Origin: Deinococcus aerolatus
GTDB lineage: Bacteria; Deinococcota; Deinococci; Deinococcales; Deinococcaceae
Assembly: GCF_014647055.1 (NCBI RefSeq)
Contig: NZ_BMOL01000009.1
Location: forward strand, 97,446-161,445
Direction: 5' to 3'
Length of the DNA stretch: 64,000 bases
The notes beneath the pieces are model-generated. The model searched no databases, was not told the DNA's origin, and was given only the letters and a program-made list of their open reading frames with translations. Shown piece by piece: positions 1 through 9,428 of the stretch; the first letter of the stretch is position 1; each line of letters opens with the position of its first letter. A program made the position numbers and the translations under genes.

Positions 1-454
1 TTGCGCCTGTGGCCTGATGCAAATATTGAACCGGGTGCAAGTATAGCGGGGTCCGCCCGGTGAGGGGCAATGGCAGGGGCGGCGTGCAGCACGAAGTGGA
101 GTCGCCACAGCATACGCCCCAGGCGTGGCTGGGACTCGGTACCAGCCGCTGGCAACACAGCGGACAGAGTGAATGGCCCCGTACCACGCCACGCCGTCAG
201 CGCCGCTCCAGAAGGGCCGCCAACGCCCAGAGAACCATGGATTGGACGGTTTTGTGTCTTTTTTGAGCCTCCACTGATGGAATCAGGCGGCTCCAGGAGT
301 GATCTGAGCGGGGCGGCTTTAACATGGAATCTGTTTAACTTCATTACCCCTATCCGCCCCCGATAAATAAAAGAACGTCAGTTTTCTACATGTTAGAACC
401 ACTTGCGAGCCTTAAAGCACCGGGTCAGAGAGACTGACCGGAAAGGATGATCCC
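1..454. other. Intergenic region, no supported gene
   Basis: I see no convincing coding sequence here; the short open frames have no family resemblance. A TATACT-like -10 lies on the minus strand at 45-40 and may serve a gene left of the window, but no good -35 accompanies it. An imperfect 15-bp palindrome (TTCTACATGTTAGAA) lies near 380-394, about 60 bases before the next start; it could be an operator, but I know no regulator for it. A ribosome binding site (GGAAAGGATG, about 440-449) belongs to the following gene. Confidence 0.5.
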
Positions 455-1342
455 ATGAACAGAAACATGACCCATATTCTGACCCTGACCACCTTGCTCT
501 TCGGTGCCGCCCAGGCGACTGCCGTGACCTCTGTCTCCAGCACCGCGGCCACGTCGGTCGGCAGTGCGGCGGGCGACACAGCCGAAGGCAACGCGCAGTT
601 CAGCGTCAGCGCTGTGGTGCTGCTCGATGCCCAGGGTCAGATCGTCGGCACCGCCAACAGCACCGGGCAGTTCGTATTCCAGGGCGCCAGCAACGCTGCA
701 ACACGCGCACAGGTCACCTTCCGCAATGGCGTGAAACGCACCTACACCCTGTCCAACCGTCTGAAGGCCCAGGCGCGAATCAGTCTTGACGCCGTCGTGG
801 TGGCTGGCGGTTCAGGTTCGCTAAGCCTGAGCCAGGCCATTCGCGCCGAGATGCAGGCCCAGGCAAGCGCAGCCGCACAGGTCATGACGGACCGCGCCCT
901 GGTGGGCAAGTCGGTGGCCCTGCTCAGCGCCAGCGGTCAGGTCATTGGCACCTTCAACGCCCGCGGTCAGTGGCAGGGCAGCGCCAGCGCCTCCCAGGCC
1001 ACCGATGTTCTTGTGACCTTCCAGAACGGTCAGCGCGCCACCTACAGCCTGACCCAGCGCCTCGCTGTAGACGCCCGCAGCGCCGTGAATCTCGACAGCC
1101 TGCAGGTCCGCACCAACGACCGCAGCGCGTCATTGGTCCGTGTTCTGCTGGATACGTCCGCAACCGGCACCGTCAGTGCGGGTGGGGCGGGCAGCGCCAG
1201 CACCCCGGCTGCAGGCAACGCATCTGCTGAGGCCTCGGGCAGCGCGGGCGGCACCGCTTCAGGCTCGGGTCAGGGCGGCCTGGGCGTCAGTGTGGGTATC
1301 GGAGTAGGCGTGGACGTGGGGGTCGGCACCGGCGGCAAGTAA
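455..1342 (+). CDS. Secreted protein with two internal repeats, unknown function
   Basis: A 295-residue protein with an N-terminal signal peptide (hydrophobic residues about 7-20, likely cut after the ATA near 22). The body holds two copies of the same module, about residues 51-129 and 152-227. Each has a strand like VVLLDAQGQIVGT or VALLSASGQVIGT, then a VTF.NG..ATY/RTY.L..RL segment. The C-terminus is a Gly/Ser/Ala-rich tail ending in alternating V-G pairs. It should be exported or surface-located. I do not recognise a named family, and a structural role is only a guess. The ATG start is supported by a GGAAAGGATG ribosome binding site. It stands alone with no operon partners. Confidence 0.8.
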   Translation: MNRNMTHILTLTTLLFGAAQATAVTSVSSTAATSVGSAAGDTAEGNAQFSVSAVVLLDAQGQIVGTANSTGQFVFQGASNAATRAQVTFRNGVKRTYTLSNRLKAQARISLDAVVVAGGSGSLSLSQAIRAEMQAQASAAAQVMTDRALVGKSVALLSASGQVIGTFNARGQWQGSASASQATDVLVTFQNGQRATYSLTQRLAVDARSAVNLDSLQVRTNDRSASLVRVLLDTSATGTVSAGGAGSASTPAAGNASAEASGSAGGTASGSGQGGLGVSVGIGVGVDVGVGTGGK

Positions 1343-1528
1343 CATGCACCTCTGGTAACGCATTCCCGCCAGCAGTCCAGCCTGGAAACTTCAGGCCCCC
1401 GCGCGGACGAAGACACACTGTCTTCGTCCGCGCCGGCGTGTCTGTGGTTTGGACCGTCCCTGTCCGGCTGACCCACCCCCCGAAGATTGAACTTGCTCCA
1501 ATCAGCACAAAAGCCCTAGCGTGGACAG

Positions 1529-2554
<1,026 letters not shown>

Positions 2555-2583
2555 GTGAACCGCCTACGCCTGACGGCGGCGCA

Positions 2584-3705
2584 ATGACGCCCGACTTCCA
2601 GCACCTGATTTCCGGCTCAAGACTGCGGATTCGCGGCAAATCGGCCTTCTTCGCCACGCTGCTGCTGCACGCGGAATTCGTACCGTCAAAGGAAGTGGCG
2701 GCGGCGGGGACGGACGGCGAGCGGGTCTACGTGAATCCGGAGGTAGCGGCCAGCCTCCCCTCCGACGTGCTGGACGGGCTGCTGCTGCACGAGGTGCTGC
2801 ACGCGGCGCTGTCGCATGTGGAGCGCCGCGGGCCGCGCGAGAAGAAGCGCTGGAACAAGTCAGCGGACCTGATCGTGAACGGCATGGTGGACGCCGCGGG
2901 CCTGCCCACGCCGCAGGGATCGCGCCGCGATGACCATCTGGAAAAGCTGAGCGTGGAAGAGGTCTACACCGCCCTGCTGGCCGAGGGCGAGGAGGACGGC
3001 GAGGGTGATGAGGGGGGCGACGATCTGCTGGACGGCCCCCCCAGCGACGCGCCCCCAAAGAACGGCAAGTACCCTTCCAGTGCCGCGAAGCAGTGGCAAC
3101 AGGCGATGGCCAAGGCCCGCAGCATGGACGCCATGAGCGGCGGCCAGGGCGACGATCCGCTGGGCGCACACCGCGAACTGGCGCGGCTGGCCCCGGCCCG
3201 GCTGGACTGGCGGGCGCACCTATGGCGTTTTCTGGCGCGGACGCCGGTGGATTTCGGGGGCTTTGACCGCCGTTTCGTGGGGCGCGGGCTGTATCTAGAG
3301 GCGCTGGACGACGAATCGCTGACCGCACTGATCGCGGTGGACACTTCCGGCAGCGTGGACGACGAGGCGGTGGGGGCGCTGGTGGGCGAGGTTCAGGGCG
3401 TCCTTGGCGCGTACCCGCACGTCCGTGCCACCCTGTACTACGCCGACACAGAGGCGTATGGGCCGCACGAGCTGACCCCCGGCAGCGCCATTCCCGCGCC
3501 CCAGGGGGGCGGCGGCACCGACTTCCGGCCTATTTTTGCCCTGCTCGATGACCACGAGCCGGACGTGCTGATCTACCTGACTGACGGCTACGGCGACTTT
3601 CCCGACGCGGCCCCGCGCATGCCGACGCTGTGGGTGGTGCCGCCCGGTGGGCTGGAGGACGAGGGCTTCCCGTTCGGCGAGATTCTGCGGCTGGAGGAGG
3701 GCTGA
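2584..3705 (+). CDS. VWA-like/metallopeptidase-like protein (DUF2201 type), MoxR partner
   Basis: A 373-residue protein with two parts. The N-terminal part carries an HEVLH motif (residues 69-73) typical of a zinc metallopeptidase fold. An acidic, low-complexity linker follows at about 134-160. The C-terminal part is a von Willebrand A-like domain with a DTSGS MIDAS motif at 253-257 and a GGGGTDF segment. This arrangement is the DUF2201 architecture usually encoded next to a MoxR ATPase, as here. ATG 2584 is chosen because the frame upstream has no other plausible start between it and the preceding stop codon. Whether the HExxH site is catalytic cannot be told. Its stop overlaps the nudC start by one base. 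Confidence 0.88.
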   Translation: MTPDFQHLISGSRLRIRGKSAFFATLLLHAEFVPSKEVAAAGTDGERVYVNPEVAASLPSDVLDGLLLHEVLHAALSHVERRGPREKKRWNKSADLIVNGMVDAAGLPTPQGSRRDDHLEKLSVEEVYTALLAEGEEDGEGDEGGDDLLDGPPSDAPPKNGKYPSSAAKQWQQAMAKARSMDAMSGGQGDDPLGAHRELARLAPARLDWRAHLWRFLARTPVDFGGFDRRFVGRGLYLEALDDESLTALIAVDTSGSVDDEAVGALVGEVQGVLGAYPHVRATLYYADTEAYGPHELTPGSAIPAPQGGGGTDFRPIFALLDDHEPDVLIYLTDGYGDFPDAAPRMPTLWVVPPGGLEDEGFPFGEILRLEEG

Positions 3706-4556
3706 TGGTGTCGCGCCCCGCGCGCTTCGAGCTGCAACCGGACGTGCCTCAGGAGGGGACCCGCTGGTTCATCTTCCAGGATGGCCGCCTGCTGCTGAGC
3801 CAGGACAACACGCTGCCCGTGGGCCGTGCCGAGGACTTTGAACTGGCGCGGCCCAATCCACTGGGCCAACTGGACGGTCAGGCTTACGCCGCCGCTCAGC
3901 TGCAAGGCGACGTGCCTGTCGGCTATGCCCTCTCCCCCCTCCGTTCACTGTTTAGTCGCCTCAGCGAAGACCTGTTTGGTCTGGCCGGGTTCGCTGCGCA
4001 GGTGGTGGAGTTTGACCGCACGCACCAGTTCTGCGGCCACTGCGCCGCGCCCCTGGCCTTCACGGGCCAAGAGTTTGCCAAAGTCTGCCCGACTTGTGGC
4101 CTGACCGTATATCCGCGCGTCGCGCCGGTGGCAATGGTGCTGATCCGGCGCGGCACAGGCGCAGACACCGAGCTGCTGCTGGCCCGCGGCCCCCATTTCC
4201 CACCCGGCATCTATTCGGCGCTGGCCGGCTTCGTGCAGCCGTCCGAGACGCTGGAACGCGCCGCCGCCCGCGAGGTGCTGGAGGAAGTCGGCGTGAACAT
4301 CAGGAGCCTGAGCTACGTCGTGAGCCAGCCCTGGCCCTTCCCGCACTCGCTGATGATCGGTTTCGACGCCGAGTACGACGGCGGTGAGATCGTGCTGCAG
4401 CCGGACGAGATCGAGGACGCGCAGTGGTTTCCCGTCTCCGCCTTGCCGGCCCTGCCCGCGCCGTTCAGCATTGCCCGGCACCTCATTGACCGCGCCGTGT
4501 CCCTGGGACTGGGTCCGGCGGACGCCTATCCTGTTCCCCATGACCACTCCTTCTGA
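3705..4556 (+). CDS. nudC: NAD(+) diphosphatase NudC (Nudix hydrolase)
   Basis: A 283-residue NudC-type Nudix hydrolase that splits NADH/NAD+ to NMN(H) and AMP, and in other bacteria removes NAD caps from RNA. A zinc ribbon is formed by C110, C113, C128 and C131. The Nudix box spans about 175-197 (GFVQPSETLE, then REVLEEVG). The NAD-specificity motif SQPWPFPHS lies at 208-216. The ATG overlaps the TGA of the VWA gene, with a GGAGGAGGG ribosome binding site just before it, so the two are translationally coupled. Its 3' end overlaps the LRV gene by 17 bases. The family assignment is secure; its place in a MoxR-VWA cluster is unusual. Confidence 0.93.
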   Translation: MVSRPARFELQPDVPQEGTRWFIFQDGRLLLSQDNTLPVGRAEDFELARPNPLGQLDGQAYAAAQLQGDVPVGYALSPLRSLFSRLSEDLFGLAGFAAQVVEFDRTHQFCGHCAAPLAFTGQEFAKVCPTCGLTVYPRVAPVAMVLIRRGTGADTELLLARGPHFPPGIYSALAGFVQPSETLERAAAREVLEEVGVNIRSLSYVVSQPWPFPHSLMIGFDAEYDGGEIVLQPDEIEDAQWFPVSALPALPAPFSIARHLIDRAVSLGLGPADAYPVPHDHSF

Positions 4557-5937
4557 CCTCGATCCGCGCACGCTGACAGCCCTGGGGGTGGACGGCGCGC
4601 TGGAGGCGGCGGCCCACCCAAGGGCCACAGCGGCTGTGCTGTCTGGCCTGAGCGCCCACCCAGACGCGCGGGTGCGTTCTCGGGTGGCCCGGCACCCCAA
4701 CGCGCCGTTGGAGGTGCTGGGCGCGCTGGCCGCCGCCTACCCGCAGGAGGTGCTGGACAACCCGGGAGTGCCGCTGCTGCGGCTGGCGCGTCCAGGCTTT
4801 TTGAATGTCTTTCCCGGCGAGGGGGTGTCCGCGTTGCTGTCGCTGCCCACGGTGCCCGAGTGGGTGCTGGACGCGGCGCTGCGCCATGAGGACTACAGCG
4901 TGCGCACGGCGCTGGCCGCCCGCCCAGGACTGAGTGAGGCCCGCGTCACGGCGCTGGCCGGGGACGCGGGCTGGCAGATCCGCGAGACGGTGGCCAGACG
5001 CGACGAGCTGTCGCTGGCCCTGACCCGTCAGCTGGCCGCCGACGACGACTACGACGTGCGCAAGGCCGTAGCCGCCCGCGCCGATCTGCCCGGAGACATT
5101 CTGCGGACGCTGGTGGAGGACAGTCACGGACTGGTGCGCGCCAGCGTGGCCCGCCGCCTGGACCTGCCGCTGGACTGCATGCTGACCCTGGCGGCCGACG
5201 GCGACAGCGACGTGCTGGCCACACTGGCGCGGCGGGTGGACCTGCCCCGCAACGTGCGCGAGTGGCTGGCGGGCCACGACGATCCGCTGGTGCGGGCCGC
5301 CGCCCTGCAAGGCTGGCACGTACCCGCCGCGTGGCTGCAACGCGCCCAGACCGACGCTGACCCGGACGTGCGCGCCGCCCTGGCCCGCCGCCCGGATACG
5401 CCCGCAGCCACCCTCGAACGGCTGGCCCACGATGAGGCCGAGTCGGTCCGCCGCGCCGTGCTGGAGCGTGATGACCTGCCGGAAGGCGCAATTCTGGCGC
5501 TGGCCCGCGCCCCGGAGCAGGACATCCGCCTGCATGTCGCCAGCGCCGACGGCCTGCCGGGCAGCGTGCTGGACGTGCTGCTGCGCGACTCCGATCCCAA
5601 CATCCGCACGATTCTGGCGGTCCGGCCCGACCTGGGCCTGGAGCGGCTGGGGTGGCTGGCGCGCGATGACAGCGCTGAAGTCCGGCGGGCGGTGGCCTAC
5701 GCCGCCGCGCCGGGGACCGACACGCTGAGGGTGCTGGCCGCTGATCCGAATATCGGGGTCCGCCGCGCCGCCGCCGCCCACGCGGACCTTCCCACTGCCC
5801 TGGCCGACGCGCTGGGTGCCGATCCGGATGCCGGGGTCCGCTTGACGGTGGCGGGCCGCGCGGACCTCTCCCCCGCCCTGCGCGACATCCTCATGCACGA
5901 TGACGATTCCAGCGTGCGGGCCGAGGCGCCTGGGTGA
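4540..5937 (+). CDS. Leucine-rich-repeat-variant (LRV/HEAT-like) repeat protein
   Basis: A 465-residue protein built almost entirely of about 24-residue helical repeats with a consensus like D.D..VR.ALA.R.DLP...L..LA. Roughly fifteen or more units run from residue 40 to the C-terminus, which stops inside a unit (VRAEAPG). This matches LRV/HEAT-like scaffolds used for protein-protein contacts. No signal peptide is seen, so it is likely cytoplasmic. ATG 4540 lies inside the nudC reading frame (17-base overlap), indicating coupling to nudC and membership of the MoxR-VWA cassette. I infer it is a scaffold or client adaptor; nothing shows an enzymatic role. Confidence 0.87.
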   Translation: MTTPSDLDPRTLTALGVDGALEAAAHPRATAAVLSGLSAHPDARVRSRVARHPNAPLEVLGALAAAYPQEVLDNPGVPLLRLARPGFLNVFPGEGVSALLSLPTVPEWVLDAALRHEDYSVRTALAARPGLSEARVTALAGDAGWQIRETVARRDELSLALTRQLAADDDYDVRKAVAARADLPGDILRTLVEDSHGLVRASVARRLDLPLDCMLTLAADGDSDVLATLARRVDLPRNVREWLAGHDDPLVRAAALQGWHVPAAWLQRAQTDADPDVRAALARRPDTPAATLERLAHDEAESVRRAVLERDDLPEGAILALARAPEQDIRLHVASADGLPGSVLDVLLRDSDPNIRTILAVRPDLGLERLGWLARDDSAEVRRAVAYAAAPGTDTLRVLAADPNIGVRRAAAAHADLPTALADALGADPDAGVRLTVAGRADLSPALRDILMHDDDSSVRAEAPG

Positions 5938-6091
5938 CCGAGGTCCGCATCCCTCTCAGGAGCCGCACTTCAGCGGACGGGTGGCGGTTGTGGGCAGGTG
6001 CAGGTAGGCTCCTTGCCAACACCAAAGGCGACAGCGAGATCTGTTGCCTGCTGGGCGGCGCAGTTCTCACCAACGAGGATGCCGGGCAGGC

Positions 6092-6451
6092 ATGTTTCAG
6101 CAGCACCTTGAAGCCCTGGCCGTCCAGCGGGGGCTAGTCGAGGAGCTGGAAGGGCGCTTGAAAGTCGAACTGGCCCGGCTGTCCGATCTGGCCGCCCGGA
6201 CGGTGGCCGCCCATCTGGGCCAGCGCAGCGGCGGGTCGACAGACCGGGAAACACTGGACGCCCAGGCCCGGGCGATCAGACACGACCTGGAAGCCTTCAC
6301 GAAGCTGGCCGCACCGGATGAAGGCGCGGCGCGGCGGTGTTGTGCCGGGCAGGACATGCGGACCTGGGAGGTGAGGCGGGCCGGATGGGCGAGGCGGTCG
6401 CGGCTTGACGGACAAGGAACCACGGGCCGCCCTGACACATCTGAACTGTAA
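6092..6451 (+). CDS. Possible small protein or gene remnant
   Basis: A weakly supported frame of 119 residues. Residues 1-80 look protein-like, with a helical, charged, coiled-coil-style pattern (LVEELEGRLKVELARLSDLA), but the C-terminal 35 residues become Arg/Trp-rich and read like an out-of-frame tail, so it may be truncated or frameshifted. I recognise no family. No strong ribosome binding site or leaderless -10 precedes it. It lies in the accessory stretch after the MoxR cassette, and the bases 5938-6091 before it hold nothing I can name. Confidence 0.3.
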   Translation: MFQQHLEALAVQRGLVEELEGRLKVELARLSDLAARTVAAHLGQRSGGSTDRETLDAQARAIRHDLEAFTKLAAPDEGAARRCCAGQDMRTWEVRRAGWARRSRLDGQGTTGRPDTSEL

Positions 6452-6516
6452 GGAGCGCTCCTCGTCAGTATTTTCCGCGTAAGGGCCATGTAATGACAGG
6501 CGACCGATACTGACTC

Positions 6517-6942
6517 GTGGATAAAAAATTCGCTTTTCTGATGCTTGCAGCACTGTCGTTCACACCCTCTGCCCTGGCGACCGGCTTTGTCGTCGAGTCC
6601 AATCTGACGGGAGTCCAGCTTCCCAAAGGTGCCCTTGAACTCACCGACGACGACTTTTCCGATGACATGGTGACTCTCCTCGAGGAGACGGCAGCGACCA
6701 TGAAGGGCAAATGTCAGTACCACGAACTACTGTACTGGGAGGGCAATCCAGTCGCCATTGCCAAGGCCCTCAACTCCAAAATTCCTGCCAGCTTCAGGTA
6801 CAAACTCGTTGATGCGGATGAGCTGGACGACGGCTCATACGAGACGTTCACCCTGACCAGCAGCAAAGTGTCTTACGCCGGAGTGTGGATTCAGGGGGCC
6901 AAGGATGTCACGCTGGCCTGGTGCAACGTCGTTAAAAAGTAG
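6517..6942 (+). CDS. Small secreted protein, unknown function
   Basis: A 141-residue protein with a clear signal peptide (MDKKFAFLMLAALSF, cleavage probably after SALA near 21). The mature part is acidic (TDDDFSDD, VDADELDDG) and has two cysteines, in KGKCQYH and LAWCNVV, that could form a disulphide. It starts with GTG. I do not recognise a family. Codon use is more relaxed than in the housekeeping genes nearby, in keeping with the accessory character of this 6-9 kb stretch. Confidence 0.68.
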   Translation: MDKKFAFLMLAALSFTPSALATGFVVESNLTGVQLPKGALELTDDDFSDDMVTLLEETAATMKGKCQYHELLYWEGNPVAIAKALNSKIPASFRYKLVDADELDDGSYETFTLTSSKVSYAGVWIQGAKDVTLAWCNVVKK

Positions 6943-7353
6943 CCAGTAATCGGGGGCCAAGTTCAGGGCTATGCCGAGACCATGTGATAGGCCAGGCAAA
7001 TAATGCGCACTTATATTTTGATTGAGTGCGCTTCTCTGACCTGGGACTCTGTACCGGCCATCTTCACATTGAGGATGTGACCGCACATCTACGGGGAAAA
7101 GCATGGTGCACCGTCATGATTTCCGGCAAGGTCTACCGGGGGCCGTAACCCTCACCGGCGAAATAGCCATGTTCCGCCGAATCTCCCTCGCCTGCCGGCC
7201 ATCAACGGCCAATGTGTGTGACCTAGCCGGTCATAAAGGGACACCGCCCTCGAGATGCTCCCGTCCCGTTTCTCCAACCCGTTTTACTTGTCCTGCTCTG
7301 ACGATATGGTGCATTGAAACCCCACCCAGCACCGCCCCTAACTTCAGGGGTCT
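6943..7353. other. Intergenic region with an AT-rich hairpin
   Basis: No supported gene. A 7-bp inverted repeat (GCGCACT at 7005-7011, AGTGCGC at 7025-7031) with an AT-rich loop lies here, inside a weaker CCAGG/CCTGG pair. There is no T-run, so it is not a typical terminator. The short frames present look random. Confidence 0.4.
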
Positions 7354-7642
7354 ATGGAGGTCAGAAGGTTGACAGGTTCAACAGAGCAGCTCTGGTTCCT
7401 CAACACCCTCGTCACGATTCATCAGTCAGATTTCATCGGCTCCGATGGCATCGCCGTGATGGGGCATCACGCGCGTTTCGGCGATTCTCCACTTGCACGT
7501 CCATCAGCGCGAGGATGGGATGTTTCATGTGCTGGAAGGGGAAATGCGACTGGGTAGCGGCGACAGCGAACTTCGCCTGGGTCTAGGCGGCACGTTCCTG
7601 GCCAAGCAAGGCAGCGCTCACACCTACCGCGTGGAGAATTGA
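7354..7642 (+). pseudogene. Frameshifted cupin-domain protein
   Basis: Two frames together make one cupin-fold protein. The first reads from ATG 7354 through ...MGHHARFGDSPL; around 7495 the match jumps to the +1 frame and continues HVHQREDGMFHVLEGEMRL and onward to ...AHTYRVEN before TGA at 7640-7642. Dropping one base near 7492-7495 joins them. The joined protein has the HxH...E/H pattern of cupin motif 1 (HVHQRED, then GMFHVLEGE). The domain also ends early after VEN, so it looks degraded at two points. It could be a true pseudogene or a base error. Confidence 0.72.
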
Positions 7643-8032
7643 AGGGAATGGGCGCGCGGGCTGCTGCGGCCTAAAAGCCCTTCTTAAGGGGAGTTGGCAC
7701 TTTACGGGCTGCTGGAATCCACTTGGCAGGCGTCCATGTCGCCGGGGCTGGTTATGTTAGGGCCGTCCTTCACCAGCAGCGCCCATCCATTGGCGTGTCA
7801 AGCAAAAGGTTGGATGTGTCTGCAGCGGAAGGGCTAGATCAACGCGGCGCTGGGATTAATGGTGGCGAACGTCGGCGATACTCGCGCTGAAAGCGGGCAG
7901 AAGGTCAGGAGAGCCTGACGATTGAGCAGTTCAGATCGGGGCGAATTGTGGGTTTTACATCTTTGCCAGAATCTGATACAACGAATGCAATCATCCACCA
8001 GAAAAGCTGCAGTCATCTTCAGGAGGTTCACC
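7643..8032. other. Intergenic, probably decayed sequence
   Basis: I see no intact gene. Fragments of protein-like reading appear in more than one frame (for example INAALGLMVANVGDTRAESG near 7850-7910), each interrupted by stops, so this may be the remains of a gene. An AGGAGG ribosome binding site at 8021-8026 belongs to the next gene. Confidence 0.4.
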
Positions 8033-8338
8033 ATGATGAAGCTCACCGTGCTGTATCCGCATCCCACCGATCCAGCCCAGTTCGATGCTTACTACCGGGA
8101 AACGCATACCCCACTGGTTCACAAGATCCCTGGTCTAGTGCGATTTGAAGATGCGCATGTCGTTGCCACGCCTGACGGAAGCCCTCCTCCCTATTTTTTG
8201 ATTGCTGAACTGTACTTCGACAATATGGAAAGCTTCCAGGCAGGCATGGCCAGCCCAGAGGGACAAGCCACCGCCGCAGATGTGCCGAATTTTGCGTCAA
8301 ATGGCGCAACACTAATGATCTGCGACATAACATCCTGA
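8033..8338 (+). CDS. EthD-family (dimeric alpha/beta barrel) protein
   Basis: A 101-residue protein resembling the EthD family: it begins KLTVLYPHPTDPAQFDAYY and has the typical ETHTPLVHKIPGL segment. These small proteins form dimeric ferredoxin-like barrels; they were first found with ethyl tert-butyl ether degradation genes, but most members have unknown substrates. ATG 8033 (or the adjacent ATG 8036) is preceded by a strong AGGAGG at 8021-8026. It is monocistronic and followed by a good terminator hairpin. Confidence 0.85.
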   Translation: MMKLTVLYPHPTDPAQFDAYYRETHTPLVHKIPGLVRFEDAHVVATPDGSPPPYFLIAELYFDNMESFQAGMASPEGQATAADVPNFASNGATLMICDITS

Positions 8339-8377
8339 TCCTTTCACTCTTTTAAAGCCTATTGTTTCCTGCCAAAC

Positions 8378-8424
8378 GTAGGTGCCCGGACCTCATCGAT
8401 GAGATTCTGGGCACCTACCTTTTG
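8378..8424 (+). terminator. Rho-independent terminator after the EthD gene
   Basis: Perfect 10-bp inverted repeat GTAGGTGCCC (8378-8387) and GGGCACCTAC (8409-8418), followed by CTTTT. A smaller palindrome CTCATCGATGAG sits in the loop. Its position 40 bases past the EthD stop fits termination of that gene. Confidence 0.7.
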
Positions 8425-8704
8425 AAAACGGATAGGTGTTCCTTCGAGAGCCGATCGCTACTCGCACATTGGCCGCGGTCTGATAGTGGTCCTGAAGGCC
8501 CAATCGGCCCAACTCGCGGTGCAGGTTGAACGCGGCGGGCTTGCCGATGGTGGGCAGGACTTCGTCCAGCATTTCCAGTCGATCAGCAGCGCGAAGGATG
8601 CGGTCGGCGGTCAGCACGTCCACCAGCTGCCCGTCGACTTCCGTCATGAAACCCTGGCCAGTGCGGCTGGTGATAACGGCGTAGACAGCAGTGCCGGTGA
8701 CCAC
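8393..8704 (-). CDS. Hypothetical protein, possibly a remnant
   Basis: A 103-residue frame that looks coding in its middle (TAVYAVITSRTGQGF, DVLTADRILRAADRLEMLDE). The frame stays open upstream to about 8840 with further plausible sequence (ANQVAEYQTTYRECG) but no good start, so the true 5' end may be lost. The C-terminal residues run through the EthD terminator hairpin, which argues against an intact 3' end. I do not recognise a family. It sits just upstream of the tRNA operon, and I see nothing supported between about 8845 and 9065. Confidence 0.4.
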   Translation of the reverse strand: MVTGTAVYAVITSRTGQGFMTEVDGQLVDVLTADRILRAADRLEMLDEVLPTIGKPAAFNLHRELGRLGLQDHYQTAANVRVAIGSRRNTYPFSKGRCPESHR

Positions 8705-9065
8705 GCCGCACTCGCGGTACGTGGTCTGGTATTCAGCAACTTGATTGGCGGGCCGATGCTGCCTGACACCGTGTAGGGCGCCAAGAGATGGCTGTGCGTG
8801 GCGGCAGAGATGCCCTTTTAGAGACCCATGTTCTACGCCACAGCTTCATTTCCGTTGAGGGGCAGCACAGGTAGCCGGAGGAGATCATCTCTACCCATGT
8901 GGGACACGCCCGCACCTCATTCGGGACAGATACAAAACAGTCTTTGCGAAAGAATGCAAGACCCTGACGTTGGACTTCTCCGCCTCATTCAAGACCAGAA
9001 AGGACGCAAAGAAAAACCCGTTGGGCATATGGGTCAGTTGAGCACACGTTGGAACGGCAGGACAA

Positions 9066-9096
9066 AAAGAAAAAACCCCGTCTAGGACGAGGTTTT
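9066..9096 (-). terminator. Terminator of the tRNA operon
   Basis: On the minus strand AAAACCTCGTC pairs with GACGGGGTTTT around a short loop, and the stem runs into a T-rich tract. It lies 5 bases after the CCA end of tRNA-Phe. Confidence 0.85.
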
Positions 9097-9100
9097 GACT

Positions 9101-9176
9101 TGGTGGCTAGAGCCGGACTTGAACCGGCGACCCAACGATTTTCAATCGTTTGCTCTACCAGCTGAGCTATCCAGCC
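9101..9176 (-). tRNA. tRNA-Phe (GAA)
   Basis: A 76-base cloverleaf with encoded CCA. Acceptor GGCTGGA pairs with TCTAGCC (one G-T). The anticodon stem AACGA/TCGTT encloses the loop TTGAAAA with anticodon GAA. The T-arm GGTTCAAGTCC is standard. It is the second gene of a two-tRNA operon, 27 bases after tRNA-Asp. Confidence 0.97.
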
Positions 9177-9201
9177 ATGCTTTCCCCCCACGGGAGAAAA
9201 C

Positions 9202-9279
<78 letters not shown>

Positions 9280-9335
9280 AAATCTTTTCTGGTGCTTGGT
9301 TTTCATTTTGCTGCCCACGAAAAGCAGCGGGGTTA

Positions 9336-9364
9336 AGGATAGCCGCGCCCCGGGAACTTGTCAA
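9336..9364 (-). promoter_or_regulatory. Promoter of the tRNA-Asp/tRNA-Phe operon
   Basis: Minus-strand TTGACA (9364-9359), a 17-base spacer, then TATCCT (9341-9336), about 57 bases before the tRNA-Asp 5' end. This is the best consensus sigma-70-type promoter in the window. Confidence 0.82.
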
Positions 9365-9428
9365 CAAGGCGACAATCCTGGCACGCCCATCTTGCAGAAT
9401 CCACAGGCCGGAATCAGCTGTGCCGGAA

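Noticed and set aside
5934..6137. Possible 67-residue gene directly after the LRV gene
   Set aside because: No ribosome binding site or family match, and it conflicts with the slightly better frame at 6092.
7103..7372. Possible gene of 89 residues on the plus strand
   Set aside because: Pro/Ser/Arg-rich composition, no ribosome binding site or -10, no family resemblance, and it overlaps the start of the cupin remnant.
8733..8915. Possible 60-residue gene on the minus strand before the tRNA operon
   Set aside because: Trp/Arg/Cys-rich random-looking sequence without start signals.
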